Below are positions 1-10,539 of a stretch of 64,000 bases of DNA, in pieces. The stretch lies in the NCBI GenBank assembly GCA_033065855.1, contig JAVXUO010001736.1, positions 46,001-110,000 on the forward strand. Direction: 5' to 3'. Source of the stretch: Escallonia rubra (lineage: Eukaryota; Streptophyta; Magnoliopsida; Escalloniales; Escalloniaceae). Position 1 is the stretch's first letter; the number at the start of each line of letters is the position of its first letter. The notes under the pieces were generated by a model. It saw only the letters and a program-made list of their open reading frames with translations. It searched no databases and had not been told where the DNA came from. The position numbers and the translations under genes were made by a program.

Positions 1-574
1 TAAGGCCTTTGTACATAAGGACTAGTGCTATTTCACTATTTTTCGAATTTGATCACCAATACTATGTCCTTCTAGTAGCCAACTCTCTAATGGCTGCCAA
101 AGATGAGGACAGTAAATCATCAGGCATGGTAAATTGTTTCGCTCTGGGGTGGCCTTTTACGGGCCAAAACGTGCAATTCCCGGTCTGCAAATGCTCTCAT
201 CATGTGTTATCTAGTGATGCTACAGGTTGTAAGGGCTTGCATGGCTATCTTTCGTCTGTATTCGCACTCTTGACCGTTGAAGTTACTGGCTACCTGTCTA
301 TTTTTGGTCTTATTCGACGTTCTTCTCGCATTATGATCACACTCTTTAGTGTATTTCTTGGTTATGTGACGCAAGTCCTTGCGTCATTGGAAAGGAGTTT
401 TGCTTTTTGGAACGTCGGTCCCAGCACAGCATGATAATCACAGCTCAGTGGACAATGATGTTCATTATCAGTTCGAATTAATATGCAGGGAAATGTTATA
501 TTCACTTTTCTATATACTTCTTCACTTCTCTTTGTCGCATAATATTATTAAGCGGCAATCATTTAATTTTTAAT
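1..574. other. Unassigned sequence at window start
   Basis: An open frame of 141 codons runs on the plus strand from about 9 to 434, but its translation matches no family I recognise and shows no clear motif. Neither strand gives a convincing domain. It may be transposon debris or a gene fragment whose rest lies outside the window. Confidence 0.3.
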
Positions 575-1455
575 GCCGAAATATGACCTGTTCAGGCTTG
601 TTCTTTGCCATGTCCAGACTTTAGTCCACAATATCTTCCTCAGCCTTTTTCCAATCGTCACACTGAACCAAAGTTCCAGTACCATTGCCATCATCTTCAT
701 GGCCAAGCTCGCGCCAGGCCACTTCCGTCTACCTGACCAAAACGGATGAACTTCAACCCTCCACTTACCACTTTCAAATTGCTCGGACTAGCTTGAACGT
801 GTTGGCGTCTTCCCAGAGCTCATGATCGTTGTAAGGGCCATGAATAGACCATCAACGTTGTACGTCGTGGCCCATCGAAACCAACCAGTGTACATTCCTC
901 TGATCATTACTCACGTGGACGGATGATTAGCCCCGTAGTGCCCAATCTTAGTGTTCCGTTCAGAAAGCAATGAAAGTATGTGAGTTTTGCAAGATCTACA
1001 TCATCAAGTAGCCTAGATTGATCAAATACATATGGATGTAATATCAAAATGCCAACGACAATATTCTCAAGAGGCTTGAAATTGTATTGAGTATCGTACT
1101 CAACTCGGAGTACACAATTTCACATAACTTTTCATGTGGAATCATGGATGCTACACTTTGAACAACGATAGCTTTCTGCCACACAAAACTTTTTGTGACC
1201 TACCTTGAGGAATTTAGGCTACATACGACAATCTATTGTATTTTGATCCCCTTGTTCACTTACCTGGTATGCTACTAATCATATTTAAGGCCTATATGAA
1301 AGCAATTAACAAATTGCATTTTACATCGGTGGTTTGCCAGGTGTCCAAAAGAGGCGGCACCAATGACGGTGAAATTGTACTACTCTATACGCTTTCCTAG
1401 ATGCTAAGTGGGGCTGTTTGGCCAAAGTAATGTCATTCTTTGTCGAGCAATCTTT
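575..1455 (-). pseudogene. Degenerate cytochrome P450 (CYP81-like) pseudogene
   Basis: Read on the minus strand, pieces in shifting frames follow the P450 order. An N-terminal piece (about 1310-1450) reads TKNDITLAK...PHLA then FTVIGAASFG, like the region before helix C. A large central part is missing. RLLDDVDLAKL (about 990-1022) leads into the K-helix, where the usual ETLR reads NGTLR (about 946-960). SEECT..GF and NDHELWEDANTFK follow. The haem loop reads SGRRKWPGASLAMKMM, with the haem-ligand Cys replaced by Trp near 719-721. The tail is GTLVQCDDWKKAEEDIVD. The wording around the haem loop and tail is typical of CYP81-type P450s, which are ER-anchored monooxygenases of specialised metabolism. 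Loss of the K-helix Glu and the haem Cys, plus several frameshifts, means no functional enzyme. The subfamily is an inference; the P450 assignment is firm. Confidence 0.75.
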
Positions 1456-1756
1456 AATTTCGGAAGGAGTTGAGACCACAAGAAGAGGACGGCTTCACAA
1501 GCGGAGAAACAAGATAGACCGTATACTGGTTGCGAAGATTGTGCAGAGCATGGTGAAGTGGCCTCTTTAAGAGGTGATAGTGGCCTCTAAGAGGAAGACT
1601 AGGAGGGCTTGGTGGTAACTTTTTGTGTTGAGCCCTGCTATGTAAGATGAGTTTGCAAAGGATCGGGAAATTAAGAAAACAACACACATACATATTGCAT
1701 AGTCTCCATAATCACTTTGCATTTGCTTACAAATCGATATTTTTTGGGATATATTT

Positions 1757-2540
1757 GTTGGAATTGGGTTTTAAACCCATTGTGGAGAAGCAATTTTGAC
1801 TCAATTTTCAAATGGGTTCCAAACCATATTTTGGTTAGGAACAAATTAATGCATGTTCTTCTATTAGAATAGATGATCATGGTATATTCACATGTTTAAA
1901 ACAAATGGAAGGTGAATGAGAAAATTGAAGTTAAAGTTGGTGGTTCAACTTGAAGGGAAAATAGTATCCCACATTGAAGAGATAAAGCCAAATTGTCTCC
2001 TTATAAGGCTTAGCCTTGAGCTAAGGATTTGGCCCCTTGAGGGTACCCAAGTTTTGTAAGGAAGGAGGACCTAGGTTGACCCAAGGTCCACCACATGCGC
2101 GCCGCCCCGCCCCGTCCCGGTCCGTGGCTTGGGCCCATCAGGCTTTACATATTATTTATTTTTCGAAAAGTTGCAACCTTTCCAACCAGCTGTGAAGAGT
2201 TGCACCCCCCAGTGAAGACTCTGTGTATAAAAACGAGTCAGTTACTGAATTTTTAAATCTCGAAATTTATTTTCTTCTGTCCGTTTTTAAAGTGTCCAAA
2301 AAGAAAGAGTTCTGATGTTATTTTGGTTCGCCGAGTCTGAAGATTTGGAGTGCTCCTATTTTCAGACGTGCTACCGTTGAAATTTGTCACAAGAACGATC
2401 TTTTGCATAATTTTCAATATCGTACCGGTAAAGACCGATACATAACAACTTTTCTCTTTTACTACCAGTAAAAAAAAACTGTTATATACCGGTTGTACTG
2501 CCCGGTACAAGTGATACTGGTTGAGAACTGCCTACCAGCA
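1757..2540 (+). repeat. Possible LTR or solo-LTR-like sequence
   Basis: The block opens with TGTTGGAATTGGG and has a promoter-like motif TATAAAA at 2226-2232 about 470 bp in. It also contains the phrase 'tatcccacattgaagagat' common in plant LTRs and a GC-rich patch around 2095-2120. It ends near CCAGCA. I see no second copy, primer-binding site or target duplication in the window, so the boundaries and the LTR call are tentative. Confidence 0.3.
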
Positions 2541-4059
2541 AGACATTGTGTTTTTATATTGGTCCCTTAAAAGGTGTTAATGTTACAAATTTTATTGAAA
2601 AATTAGTAAATTGACCATATAAGGACTAAGTAGATAAAAACTCTAAGTTTATTTTATTGATCAAAGCTTCTATAATTTCTTCCTCACAATATTCGTTATA
2701 ATTTGCAAAAAGTCTTTCTTGGCAAGTTTTTTTTTTATCTTCATCGCAATTTTAAGTTTGCTTTTATCCTCTTAACTTGGATTTACTTCATGTATAGTTG
2801 AAAGCTTTTATCGTATTCTTTCATCTATATGATTTATGGTATACTACTCTCCACACACACAGAGCTTCTTTTTAAACCCAAAAATAGTAGTATTGAACAA
2901 AAAACTTATTGTTTAATAGAATTTACTCGTAAAATAGTTGAAAAGGGAATAACTATAGGGGGTAATTTAAGGAATAAGTTCTTTGTTTCAATGACATTGT
3001 ATGAAAACCATTGCTGATAAAAGTTGTACACATTCCTATAAAGTTTGCGCACATTCATATACTCCTTAATATACAGTAATGATAAAAACAAATTAGAAAA
3101 TAACTTGGTTGGAGGTAATTTGAAGAAATAGTTTATTTTAGAATAACTGTGAGGAATGAAACATATACATTTTTTAGTTCATTAATGAATGAGCATTATT
3201 TATGTATAAAATCAATAAAATTTTTGAGACAATATATATAAAGTTGATGAAAAACTCAAGATACTATTGAAACGGTAACATACCATCTAAGAAGAAAATG
3301 GGCACCTACTCGTCATTGTGATCTTTTGGCGAAGTAACTTCTTCCCTCAAGCTCATCTGGCTGGCATAGTCCGTATTTTTGTCTTTAACTCCATGGAAGC
3401 CAGACCTTGGAATATTCTACCAAATCTATATTTATACTACCAATAAGAGTACGAATGTTGTAAATTATTTCTGAACGATTATGTCCTCTATTAATTATGT
3501 CAATAATATTCTTACCCTCCTTTTATGACTCTATTTTGAATTTGGTTGAAATTAAATGAACATTGGGTAATTAGTTTATTCTATACTTTAGAAAATGAAA
3601 AGTGTCATGAGAAAGAAAAACAAAATAAAGAAATCTCTCTATCACTTCGTTTTTAATTTGGTGAAATGAAATAAATATTGAATAATGAATTGGGTAATGA
3701 GAACTGTGATTTTTATTTTCCTTGCAATTTTGGATTAGCAAACAATTAACCAATTGAAAAAATGAAAAAGAAAAACAAAACTAAGAAACTGAAATACGTG
3801 AAAATTCAGTTAAGAAACAAAAAACATATGGAAAAACATAAACATAAATAAAAAAAATGAAAAACATGATTAAATATTCATAAAAATTAGGAAAAAAACA
3901 AGGCTTAAATATGGCGCCAATTTGATCTGAAAATCTGTTTAGTTATTACAGTTGAAGATCAAGTGCCTTGAATTTTATATTGATGAAATGGAAAGCATCT
4001 GATCTTGAAAATTATAAATCTTAAGTGTATACAATAAATCAATTTAAAAATTACAAAGG
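2541..4059. other. AT-rich non-coding stretch
   Basis: Strongly AT-rich with homopolymer runs. No open frame has a recognisable domain, and I see no RNA gene or clear repeat boundary. Confidence 0.5.
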
Positions 4060-4112
4060 CAAAAACGTTACAAAATTGGAGAAAAAATTGAAAAACTAAA
4101 CGTTACCAAACA
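4060..4112. repeat. Partial copy of the MITE end found at 4912-4965
   Basis: A stretch ending AAACGTTACCAAACAGAGCC closely matches the right end of the element at 4541-4965 (AAACGTTACCAAATAGAGCC). This suggests a truncated second member of the same short inverted-repeat family. Confidence 0.45.
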
Positions 4113-4540
4113 GAGCCGTAGATTTATTCTTTTAATTTCTTCATTTGCTTTATTTTTAGCAGCACCATCAAACATTTTTCAATCCAGAAGCTTACAAAAA
4201 AGATTTCTAAACATTGAACTAATTGCAATTGCGAACATCAAATCTACATTTCTTCCAAAACAAGTCACAAAAGAAATAAAAACATAATAAAATTATATTA
4301 TTTTGATCTAATGATATCACCTCAAAAATTGCTCTCGATGACATCCACGTACAACGCACGTGCTTAAATCACAAAATCACCAATCAAAAAAATTTGCCTA
4401 GCCCACGAACCGGTTATGGTGGTGTCTTGATGGTACCGATCCGTGCGCAGCTGAATCTGTTGGAGGTGCATAAATCAGGTTTCCGTACTTGATGACGATT
4501 TTGTTGTGTTGGGACGATTTTTTGAAAATGGAGAGCGATA

Positions 4541-4965
4541 GACTTAGGTAACGTTTGAAATCACTTCCAGTTTTGATTTTCTGTTTCAAAAAAAATAAAA
4601 ATCAAAACCAGTTTAGGAGGTTTTTTTTTTTACAAAAACAAATGAATGTTTGATTACCCAGTTTTTATTTTGAATTTTTTCTTTGGTGATGGTTTAAGGT
4701 GGCGGTGGCCAACAGTGGGCACTGGCAGTGGCTGCCCGCGGTGGGAGGGTGGTGATGGTTGTGGTCTCAAAATAAAAACCAAAACTGAAAACTGAAAACC
4801 AAAAAATCATTTTTGGAGTTTTTAAAAACAGCCATATTTTAAAAATTGGTTTTCAAAACTAAAGGAAAAAAAAAACAAAAATTATGTGCTAAACGTGTTT
4901 ATTTTCTCCGGTTTACAAAACTGGAGAAAAAACTGAAAAAATAAACGTTACCAAATAGAGCCTTA
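4541..4965. mobile_element. MITE-like element with GGTAACGTTT ends
   Basis: The left end carries GGTAACGTTT (about 4547-4556) and the right end its reverse complement AAACGTTACC (about 4943-4952), extended by AAATAGAGCC. Inside lie AT-rich arms with repeated AAAACCAAAACTGAAAAC-type words around a GC-rich centre. No coding capacity. Boundaries are uncertain by about 10 bp and I found no convincing target duplication. It could belong to a hAT or Mutator-type MITE group. Confidence 0.5.
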
Positions 4966-5235
4966 GAGGTAGGATGTGGGTTTCATGGTTAAGGTGATGT
5001 TTAGTACCTTGCCGGTGGTGGTGGTGGTAATGGGTTTGGTGGAAACAAGAACTTGTGACATGAAATTCAGATTATTATCAACCACCGCCAAGGTATATCT
5101 GGAAAATTCAGCGATCTTATAAGGGTATTATATTAGCTTTGACGTTCCCGTTTAATAAATTGGATTGAAGGTGAATTGTCCAGGGTCCTGGGTGCCGATG
5201 TTAAAACTTAGGCGCACATGATCCCCAGTTGCTCT
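4966..5235. other. Left flank of the copia insertion
   Basis: Non-repetitive sequence with some protein-like stretches on the minus strand (for example RYTLAVVDNNLNFMSQVLV) that I cannot assign. The other flank of the retrotransposon resumes at 10070. Confidence 0.3.
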
Positions 5236-5595
5236 TGTTGGCTGGTTGTAGAGCTGAAACATGTTAGATAACACTCAAAGAAATAGTTTTAAGGATGCTA
5301 AATAGGTCTGCATTTCAACAGCTAACAAGAGGAGAACACAGCTGAGTAAACAGAGCAGAAAACAGGGGAAAATGGACTAATTTTTTTCACTCAAAGTCAT
5401 TCTTCAGTTCTTAAACTCTAATTTCAGCACAACACACATGCTAGAACCTCCTTTTTGCACTAATAACAAGCTAACAAGTGGCCTACATGCAATATCCAAG
5501 TTAACTCATCTCAATAACCTCGCACAAGACATAACCAAGGTTAACAAAAGCAAAATAGGTAACACTAACAAGTTAGGACAGCACATTACATATCA
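5236..5595 (-). repeat. Copia 3' LTR
   Basis: 360 bp, nearly identical to 9710-10069. In minus orientation it starts TGATATGTAATG right after the polypurine tract and ends CCAGCCAACA, the usual TG...CA. Confidence 0.95.
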
Positions 5596-5610
5596 ATATT
5601 CTCCCCCTTA
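5596..5610 (-). other. Polypurine tract of the copia element
   Basis: On the minus strand TAAGGGGGAGAATAT lies directly before the 3' LTR. This is a typical copia polypurine tract for plus-strand priming. Confidence 0.85.
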
Positions 5611-8600
5611 ATGTGATGTCGTTGGACTCCAAATTCTTCTCTGAATTTCTGAAACTTCACTTTCAGAAGTGCCTTGGTGAAGATGTCAGCCATTTGATCT
5701 TCGGACTTGCAAAACTCAAGTTGGATCACTCCTTCATCAATTGCTTCCCGAATGAAATGATGTTTGAGGGCAATATGTCTTGTCCTGCTGTGATAGACAG
5801 GATTCTTAGCCATTGCTATGGCTGATTTGTTGTCACAGTAGAGCTCAGTGGCCCTTTCTTGCTTCTCTCCCACATCATCTAAAATTCTTCTCAACCCAAT
5901 AGCTTGCGAAGTAGCCAACGTTGCTGAAACATACTCAGCTTCAGCTTTGGATTAAGCAACAGTTTGTGTTTCTTGGAGGTCCAAGAAAATATGCCGAAAC
6001 CAAGAGAGAAACAATAGCCCGAGGTGCTCTTCATACCATCTGCACAACCACCCCAATCACTATCACAAAAACCAAACAACCTCAACTCAGAATTTTTGGA
6101 ATACTTGATCCCGTAATCAAATGTGCCTTTAATGTACTTTAGCAACCTCTTTGCTCCTCCAAGGTGGAAATGACTCAGACTTTGCATAAATCGAGAGAGT
6201 AAGCTTGCTGCAAACATAAGGTCCGGTCTTTTTGCCGTGAGGAACATCAAATTTCCAACCAAACTCCAATAAAGAGTTGCATCTACTTTTCTTCCTCCAT
6301 CTTCTTTCTTTAACTTCTCACTCAAAATGAGCGGTATTGCCACAGGATTGCAAGCATGCATACCAACTTCTTTAGAACACTTAAAGCATACTTCTTTTGA
6401 GATATGAACACACCATGTTCATCTTGAACAATTTCCATGCCAAGGAAATGATGTAACAACCCCAAGTCACTCATTTCGTACCTTCACATCATTTCCTCTT
6501 TGAAGGCTCGTATCATTTTCTCATTGTTACCTGTGAGCAACATATCATCAACATAAAGAGCAACAATGAGTATATTAGTTGCACCTTCCTTTTTGACGTA
6601 CAAAGTTGGCTCACTTTTGCTCTCTTTGAAAGCCTTGCTCATAGAAATAGCCATCAATTTCGCTATACCAAGTCCTGAGAGCTTATTTTAGTCCGTACAG
6701 TGTCTTTCATAATCTATACACCTTGGCTTCTTCCCCTTCAATAAGAAATCCTTGAGGTTGCTCAACATACACCTCTTCTTTCAATTCTCCATTCAAGAAG
6801 GCAGATTTGACGTCTAGTTAGATGTAAAAACCAAACTTTATGTGCTGCCACATAAATGAGGGCTCTCACTGTGTCCAAGCATGTTACGGGAGCAAATGTT
6901 TCTTCATGATCAATACCAGGTTGTTGTGTGTAGCTTTTTGCAACCAATCTTGCTTTATTCCTTTGCACTAAGCCATCCGAGTTGTATTTTATCTTGTATA
7001 CCCATTTCACTCCAATTACTTCCTTATGTGATGGCCTATCAACTAACTCCCATGTATTATTTTTCTGAATTACATCGATCTCGTATTTCATAGCCTTTCT
7101 CCAAACTTTCTCCGTCATAGTTTTATCAAAGCTTTGTGGTTCAGCAATACAGAAATTATAACTTTGATATATTACACTCAAATTCTTGGTCTTTCTTGGA
7201 GTTATGCTTGGCGAAGATGAGGCTGAACTTTGAGACGTTGACATGCTTGACGAAGACAATGGTGAACCAGCCCCAAAGGGGAGTTGAGGTGATCCAAAAT
7301 CATTGCCTTCTTCTTCCATTTGCATTTGTTGTGGCTGAAATGATTCAATAGGCAGATTTTCCTTTTCTATTTTGCTATTTTCCCAATTCTATTTAGCATT
7401 TTCATCAAATAATACATCTCGACTGATAATGATTTTATTGGACTTCAAACTGTACAGTTGATAACCTTTTGATCTTGAGCTATAGCTAACAAAAATGCAC
7501 TTCTTGCTTGTCTCATCCAGCTTATACCGCTTTACTTTCGGTATTTTCGCATAACACACGCAACCGAAGACCTTAAAATACCTCATGGACGGTTTTCTAC
7601 CTCCCCAAGCTTCAAAAGGAGTTCGGCTCCACACGGCCTTTGTCGGACACCTATTAATCAAGTACACAGCTGTATAAAAAGCTTCTGCCCAAAAACGTTT
7701 TGGTAGTCTCTTCTCATGTAGCATGGAATTCGCCATCTCCATCACTGTTTGGTTTTTCCTTTTCGATACTCCATTTTGTTGAGAAGTATAGCCAGCGGTT
7801 ACTTGCCTTTCCAAGCTTTCATCTTCAAAAAATTTGTTGAATTCACTTGAGTTGTATTCTTTTCCTCTATCACTCCTCAATGTCTTTATAAAGTAGTCAC
7901 TTTGCTTTTCAGCATAACTCCTAAATTTCTTAAAAATGGCAAATACTTCCTATTTTTGTCTCATGAAATATACCCATGCCATGCGAGTATAATTATCAAT
8001 GAAAAGAATAAAGTACCTATTTTGTGCATTTGAATGTGTTCGCATACGCCTGCAAACATCCGTATGCACTAACTCAAGCTTCCCTTTGGCTCTCCACGCT
8101 ACTTCCTTCATAAATGGGCGGCGATGATGCTTCCCAAGTGCACAACCTTCACACACGCCATGTTTGTCTTCAATAGTAGGCAGCCCTTGCACCAAATTTT
8201 TCTGAAAAAGTTGCTTAAGACCTTGAAAATTTAGATGCCCGAATCTCTCGTGCCATAACCCTGAATCTTCTACGATATGTGCCTTCATTGCAACATCCTT
8301 GACATATTCCAAGGTGAATGGGAAACTTCTATTACTCTCCATTCTTATTTTCTTCACAAGCTGCCTTGGTTGCCCATTGTCATATATCATGCATCCATTG
8401 CCTTCGAAATCGAATTTATAACCATGCTCTAATAGTTGTCCGACACTAAGCAAATTCTGATCTAGGTCAGGAACAAGTAGAACATCTCGAATAAACCTAT
8501 CTCCTTCTTTGGTTTGAACGCCAATTGTTCATTTTCCTTTAGCCTCAACCAATGCTCCATTTCCCAGCTTTACTTGGGATTTGAAAGTGCTATCCATGTC

Positions 8601-9623
8601 TAGGAAAAGACTTTCATTTCCTGTCACGTGATTGCTACAACCACTATCAAGAAACCACACATCTCTCTTATGTTCCATGACACTTTGGCAAGCATAAAAC
8701 AGATTTCCTTCATCTTCCTTTTCTTCCTTAACACTTGCATGCTGAAATTTTTTTGATTTACAGTTCCTGTGCACATGTCCAAATCTCTTACATTTGTGTC
8801 ATTGTGGCTTCCCTTTAAACCAAAAATATTTCTCTACATGGCTGCCCCTTTTACAAATGTTACACTTTTGTGATGCACCATCATCATTCTGCCTTCCCTC
8901 AAAGCTTCTTCTTGTTTTATCTTTTCCCCTAGAATCTTTACCTTTCCCTCCAAATGTATGTTTTCTATTTTCTTCAAGATTCTGGAACTTCCTTTCATCA
9001 TTTTTTGATGAACCAATAGTGAGTTGAGATTGAAAAGCACTCTCAATAGATTTTTCAGAGTGTCTTGCCAATCTTTGCTCACAGGACTTTAAAGAAGCCA
9101 TCAATTCTTGAATTTCTCAGGTAAACTGATTAGAACCTTTTCAACAATTCTTCTGCTGCTAATCTCTTCAGCATAAGACTTCATTTGATTGATTAGATCT
9201 ATAAACTTAGTGAAAAATTTAGCTAAGGTTTCATTCTCTTTCATCTTCATATTTTCAAAATCTCTTCTAAGGGTTTGAAGATTGATAGCTCTTAACTTGT
9301 CATCACCATGGTACTCAACTTTGAGAAGATCTCATGCTTCTTTTGCCTTTGTTGCTCTGATTATTCTGGGAAAGATGGATTTGGTGACTCCTCTTTGGAT
9401 TATAGAAAGAGCATTTGCATCCTTTTGTCGAACCTCCTCCAATTTCTTCTTTTGATTTTCGGTCAAATTCTCCATCGATTCGGGTTCGGTAAACCCATTT
9501 TCAACCAAATCCCACAGCCCCATAGATCTGAAGATTGTTTTCATCTTCACAAACAATAAAATCGCAGTCTTCTTCATCAAACTCTGGAACATAGGCTGGT
9601 TGTGACCCACTAGTATTGGCCAT
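5596..9623 (-). pseudogene. Broken copia gag-pol polyprotein
   Basis: Minus strand, starting at an ATG at 9621-9623 (MANTSGSQPAYVPEF). Gag follows, with a shift into KMKTIFRSMGLWDLVENGF. The zinc knuckle near 8820-8860 reads CNIC...H with the last Cys changed to Phe. The protease motif FLDSGCSNHVTG lies near 8640. The integrase HHCC zinc finger (about 8110-8250) contains LWHERFGHLNFQGLK and CEGCALGKHHRRPF, followed by the integrase core (VHTDVC..., MRSDRGKEYNSSEF). RT spans about 6360-7110 (GVKWVYKIKYNSDG, ARLVAK, ETFAPV) with the active-site YVDD at 6544-6555. RNase H spans about 5600-6020 (SDWGGCADGMKSTSGYCFSLG, EL YCDNKSAIAMA). The reading frame is split into at least seven pieces by stops and frameshifts, so the copy cannot encode a working polyprotein. 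Confidence 0.92.
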
Positions 9624-9689
9624 GCTGAAATTTTTGCTCAATCGGTGATTTTGGCGCCGATTCGTCACAACAATCTACCTCTCACGAAC

Positions 9690-9705
9690 CTTGCTCTGAT
9701 GCCAG
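9690..9705 (-). other. Primer-binding site (initiator tRNA-Met type)
   Basis: On the minus strand TGGCATCAGAGCAAG begins about 5 bp after the 5' LTR. It differs by one base over the core from TGGTATCAGAGC, the usual plant copia site complementary to the 3' end of initiator tRNA-Met. Confidence 0.85.
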
Positions 9706-9709
9706 TAAA

Positions 9710-10069
9710 TGTTGGCTGGTTGTAGAGCTGAAACAGGTTAGATAACACTCAAAGAAGTAGCTTTAAGGATGCTAAATAGGTCTGCATTTCAGCAGCTAAC
9801 AAGAGGAGAACACAGCTGAGTAAACAGAGCAGAAAACAGGGGAAAATGGACTGATTTTTTTCACTCAAAGTCATTCTTCAGTTCTTACACTCTAATTTCA
9901 GCACAACACACATGCTATAACCTCCTTTTTGCACTAATAACAAGCTAACAAGTGGCCTACATGCAATATCCAAGTTAACTCATCTCAATAACCTCACACA
10001 AGACATAACCAAAGTTAACAAAAGCAAAATAGGTAACACTAACAAGTTAGGACAGCACATTACATATCA
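9710..10069 (-). repeat. Copia 5' LTR
   Basis: 360-bp partner of 5236-5595 with about nine substitutions and no length change. Confidence 0.95.
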
Positions 10070-10539
10070 ACAGATCCCATGTTTTGACGTTTTTGCTGAG
10101 ATGTTTGCATTCGAAGCAAAGAAGTGGCTAATGAGCTCCTGCCGTTGTATCAGGACTTGTGATGGTATCCATTACTGCCTAATGTGTTGCTACTCTAAGA
10201 AAATCCCTTGGTAGCATGATTTGTTAGCTGAACTCGCAAGGGAAATCTAAAGAGTTCAATAGCATCACTCGCATTTTGTGCAGTGAGTTTGAATCGGAAC
10301 GTCAACTCTTCATCTCATATCGTGCATGCAATTGTTTGCCCCTTCAAATTTTGTTGAAAGTGGTTTGTTAGCGCTTGCATTTTACGGGGTTGTAAAACGT
10401 AACCAATCTTTGTCGATCATTGTGTATCGAGTTTGCCCTAGATTTTGATGACACTGCAATAAACTTGACAAAAAAAGAGGAAAGTTAGTACCCATGAATC
10501 ATATATGACGCTCATCTTCTTACCCTTTCCAAATGAAAG
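10070..10539. other. Unassigned flank between copia element and LRR exons
   Basis: No recognisable coding motif on either strand. The expected N-terminal exons of the receptor gene that follows are not seen here. Confidence 0.35.

Larger units (their letters stand above)
5236..10069 (-). mobile_element. Ty1/copia LTR retrotransposon, complete ends, disabled coding
   Basis: A 4,834-bp element on the minus strand, bounded by two 360-bp direct repeats (5236-5595 and 9710-10069). Read on the minus strand it runs 5' LTR, primer-binding site for initiator tRNA-Met, gag, protease, integrase, reverse transcriptase, RNase H, polypurine tract, 3' LTR. The pol order with integrase before RT defines copia. 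The LTRs differ at about 9 of 360 positions (2.5%), so it is fairly young. Coding is broken by many stops and frameshifts. No matching 5-bp target duplication is visible (GCTCT left, ACAGA right). Confidence 0.95.

Noticed and set aside
5205..10085. GATCCC near both copia flanks as a target duplication
   Set aside because: It is not adjacent to the left LTR edge (about 10 bp away) and has the wrong length for copia.
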